The position numbers and the translations under genes were made by a program. A stretch of DNA of 7,500 nt from Pseudomonadota bacterium (GTDB lineage: Bacteria; Pseudomonadota; Alphaproteobacteria; Sphingomonadales; Sphingomonadaceae), in the NCBI GenBank assembly GCA_023424095.1, contig JAFAEG010000016.1, positions 1-7,500 of the forward strand. The letters are read 5' to 3'. Positions 7,036 through 7,500 of the stretch are shown here, one piece after another. Each line of letters begins with the position of its first letter. Within the stretch, counting starts at the first letter, position 1. The notes below the pieces were generated by a model, which saw nothing but the letters and a program-made list of their open reading frames with translations, ran no database searches and had not been told where the DNA came from.

Positions 7036-7062
7036 GACTCTGGCGTCATGCTGTTGTCATTT
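7034..7062 (+). promoter_or_regulatory. Candidate sigma-70 promoter for hup
   Basis: TTGACT (7034-7039) is a good -35 element, overlapping the end of the lon terminator. TCATTT (7057-7062) at 17-base spacing is a poor -10 match. HU is abundant and commonly has its own promoter in this position, which raises the likelihood. Confidence 0.4.
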
Positions 7063-7064
7063 GA

Positions 7065-7087
7065 GGGCTCTTCGGTCGAAGAGTCCC
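7065..7087 (+). other. Leader hairpin before hup
   Basis: CTCTTC (7068-7073) and GAAGAG (7078-7083) pair around a GGTC loop. The stem continues with GGG (7065-7067) to CCC (7085-7087) across a single bulged T. It would sit at or near the 5' end of the hup mRNA, where it might stabilise the message. No T-run follows. Confidence 0.4.
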
Positions 7088-7118
7088 GGGGGCAATTGGC
7101 AGCAGGGGTGCGGACCAA

Positions 7119-7394
7119 ATGAATAAGCAGGAGCTGATCGGTCAGGTGGCCGAGACGACGGGTCTCGGCAAGCAGGAGGCGTCGCGCGCGGTCGAGGCCG
7201 TGTTCGATACGATCAGCAGCGCGCTCAAGCGCGGCGACGAGGTCCGCCTGGTCGGCTTCGGTACCTTCTCCTGCTCGCGCCGAAAGGCGTCGACTGGCCG
7301 CAATCCGCGTACCGGCGAACCGATGCAGATCAAGGAATCGACCCAGCCCAAGTTCAAGCCTGGCAAGGGCCTGAAGGATTCGGTGAACGCCTGA
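7119..7394 (+). CDS. hup: Nucleoid-associated DNA-binding protein HU
   Basis: The 91-aa histone-like protein binds and bends DNA as a dimer without strong sequence preference. It starts MNKQELIGQVAETTGL, as HU-family proteins do. It carries the family signature VGFGTFSCSRRKASTGRNPRTG around residues 45-66, including the RNP tip of the DNA-binding arm (61-63), whose proline wedges between base pairs. The C-terminal KFKPGKGLKDSVN is also typical. Length matches HU and is slightly short for IHF; the arm and the position right after lon (as for hupB in E. coli) favour HU. The ribosome binding site is modest: AGGGG at 7104-7108, ten bases before the ATG. Confidence 0.96.
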   Translation: MNKQELIGQVAETTGLGKQEASRAVEAVFDTISSALKRGDEVRLVGFGTFSCSRRKASTGRNPRTGEPMQIKESTQPKFKPGKGLKDSVNA

Positions 7395-7407
7395 CGGCCA
7401 ATGGGTC

Positions 7408-7489
7408 CGTCATTCCAGCGAAAGCTGGAATCTCCCTTCTCGAAACCACGGATGAAGGCACCGAGATTCCAGCATTCGCTGGAATGACG
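7408..7489. repeat. Pair of inverted 27-base palindromic repeats (REPIN-like) after hup
   Basis: The arm at 7408-7434 and the arm at 7463-7489 are reverse complements with one mismatch in 27. Each arm is itself a hairpin: ATTCCAGC, a 4-base loop (GAAA in the first, ATTC in the second), then GCTGGAAT. A 28-base spacer separates them. Two REP-type palindromes facing each other is the REPIN arrangement, and related ATTCC-GAAA-GGAAT palindromes are dispersed through many proteobacterial genomes. The first hairpin begins 14 bases after the hup stop and may help end or protect its mRNA. No T-run is present, and no transposase gene is in view. Confidence 0.8.
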
Positions 7490-7500
7490 CTGGTGGGCTC

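Noticed and set aside
7395..7500. CRISPR array or tRNA in the tail of the window
   Set aside because: There are only two repeat units, they are inverted rather than direct, and no cloverleaf can be drawn; the REP-like reading explains the symmetry.

Overview
This window looks like the chromosome of a GC-rich alphaproteobacterium, most likely a sphingomonad (Sphingomonas/Sphingopyxis group). The evidence is the strong G/C bias at third codon positions, the alphaproteobacterial character of ClpP, ClpX, Lon and HU, the heat-shock promoter style (CTTG-N17/18-CYTATnT), and a pair of short ATTCCAGC/GCTGGAAT palindromes after hup of a kind I associate with sphingomonad genomes. The genus is inferred; no rRNA or tRNA is present to confirm it. 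All real genes lie on the + strand. Long open frames on the - strand are codon-bias shadows.

Layout. Bases 1-231 are the disordered C-terminal tail of an upstream protein, probably a helicase judging by synteny. It is translationally coupled to a small HslR-like S4 RNA-binding protein (231-590). Then comes fdxA, a 7Fe ferredoxin (704-1042), closed by a clear intrinsic terminator (1065-1093). The second block is the protein quality-control cluster: clpP (1197-1847), clpX (2017-3279), a class I SAM-dependent methyltransferase with an N-terminal winged-helix-like region (3357-4454), lon (4556-6967) and the nucleoid protein HU (7119-7394). The last 100 bases hold two inverted copies of a 27-base palindromic repeat.

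How it works together. ClpX unfolds substrates and feeds them to the ClpP chamber, while Lon is a self-contained ATP-dependent protease. Both serve general proteolysis and, in alphaproteobacteria, cell-cycle control. clpP and lon each carry an upstream sequence resembling a sigma-32 promoter, which fits joint heat-shock induction. The clpP-clpX-lon-hup order is an old conserved cluster. The methyltransferase between clpX and lon is the one member with no obvious proteolysis role.

Most of the window is core housekeeping DNA and I see no new multi-gene system. The parts most worth checking are between genes. A perfect 9-bp hairpin buries the methyltransferase Shine-Dalgarno sequence. A long stem-loop sits in the clpX leader. 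The lon leader has a hairpin, a start-stop AUGUGA and a near-consensus DnaA box. A REPIN-like repeat pair follows hup.
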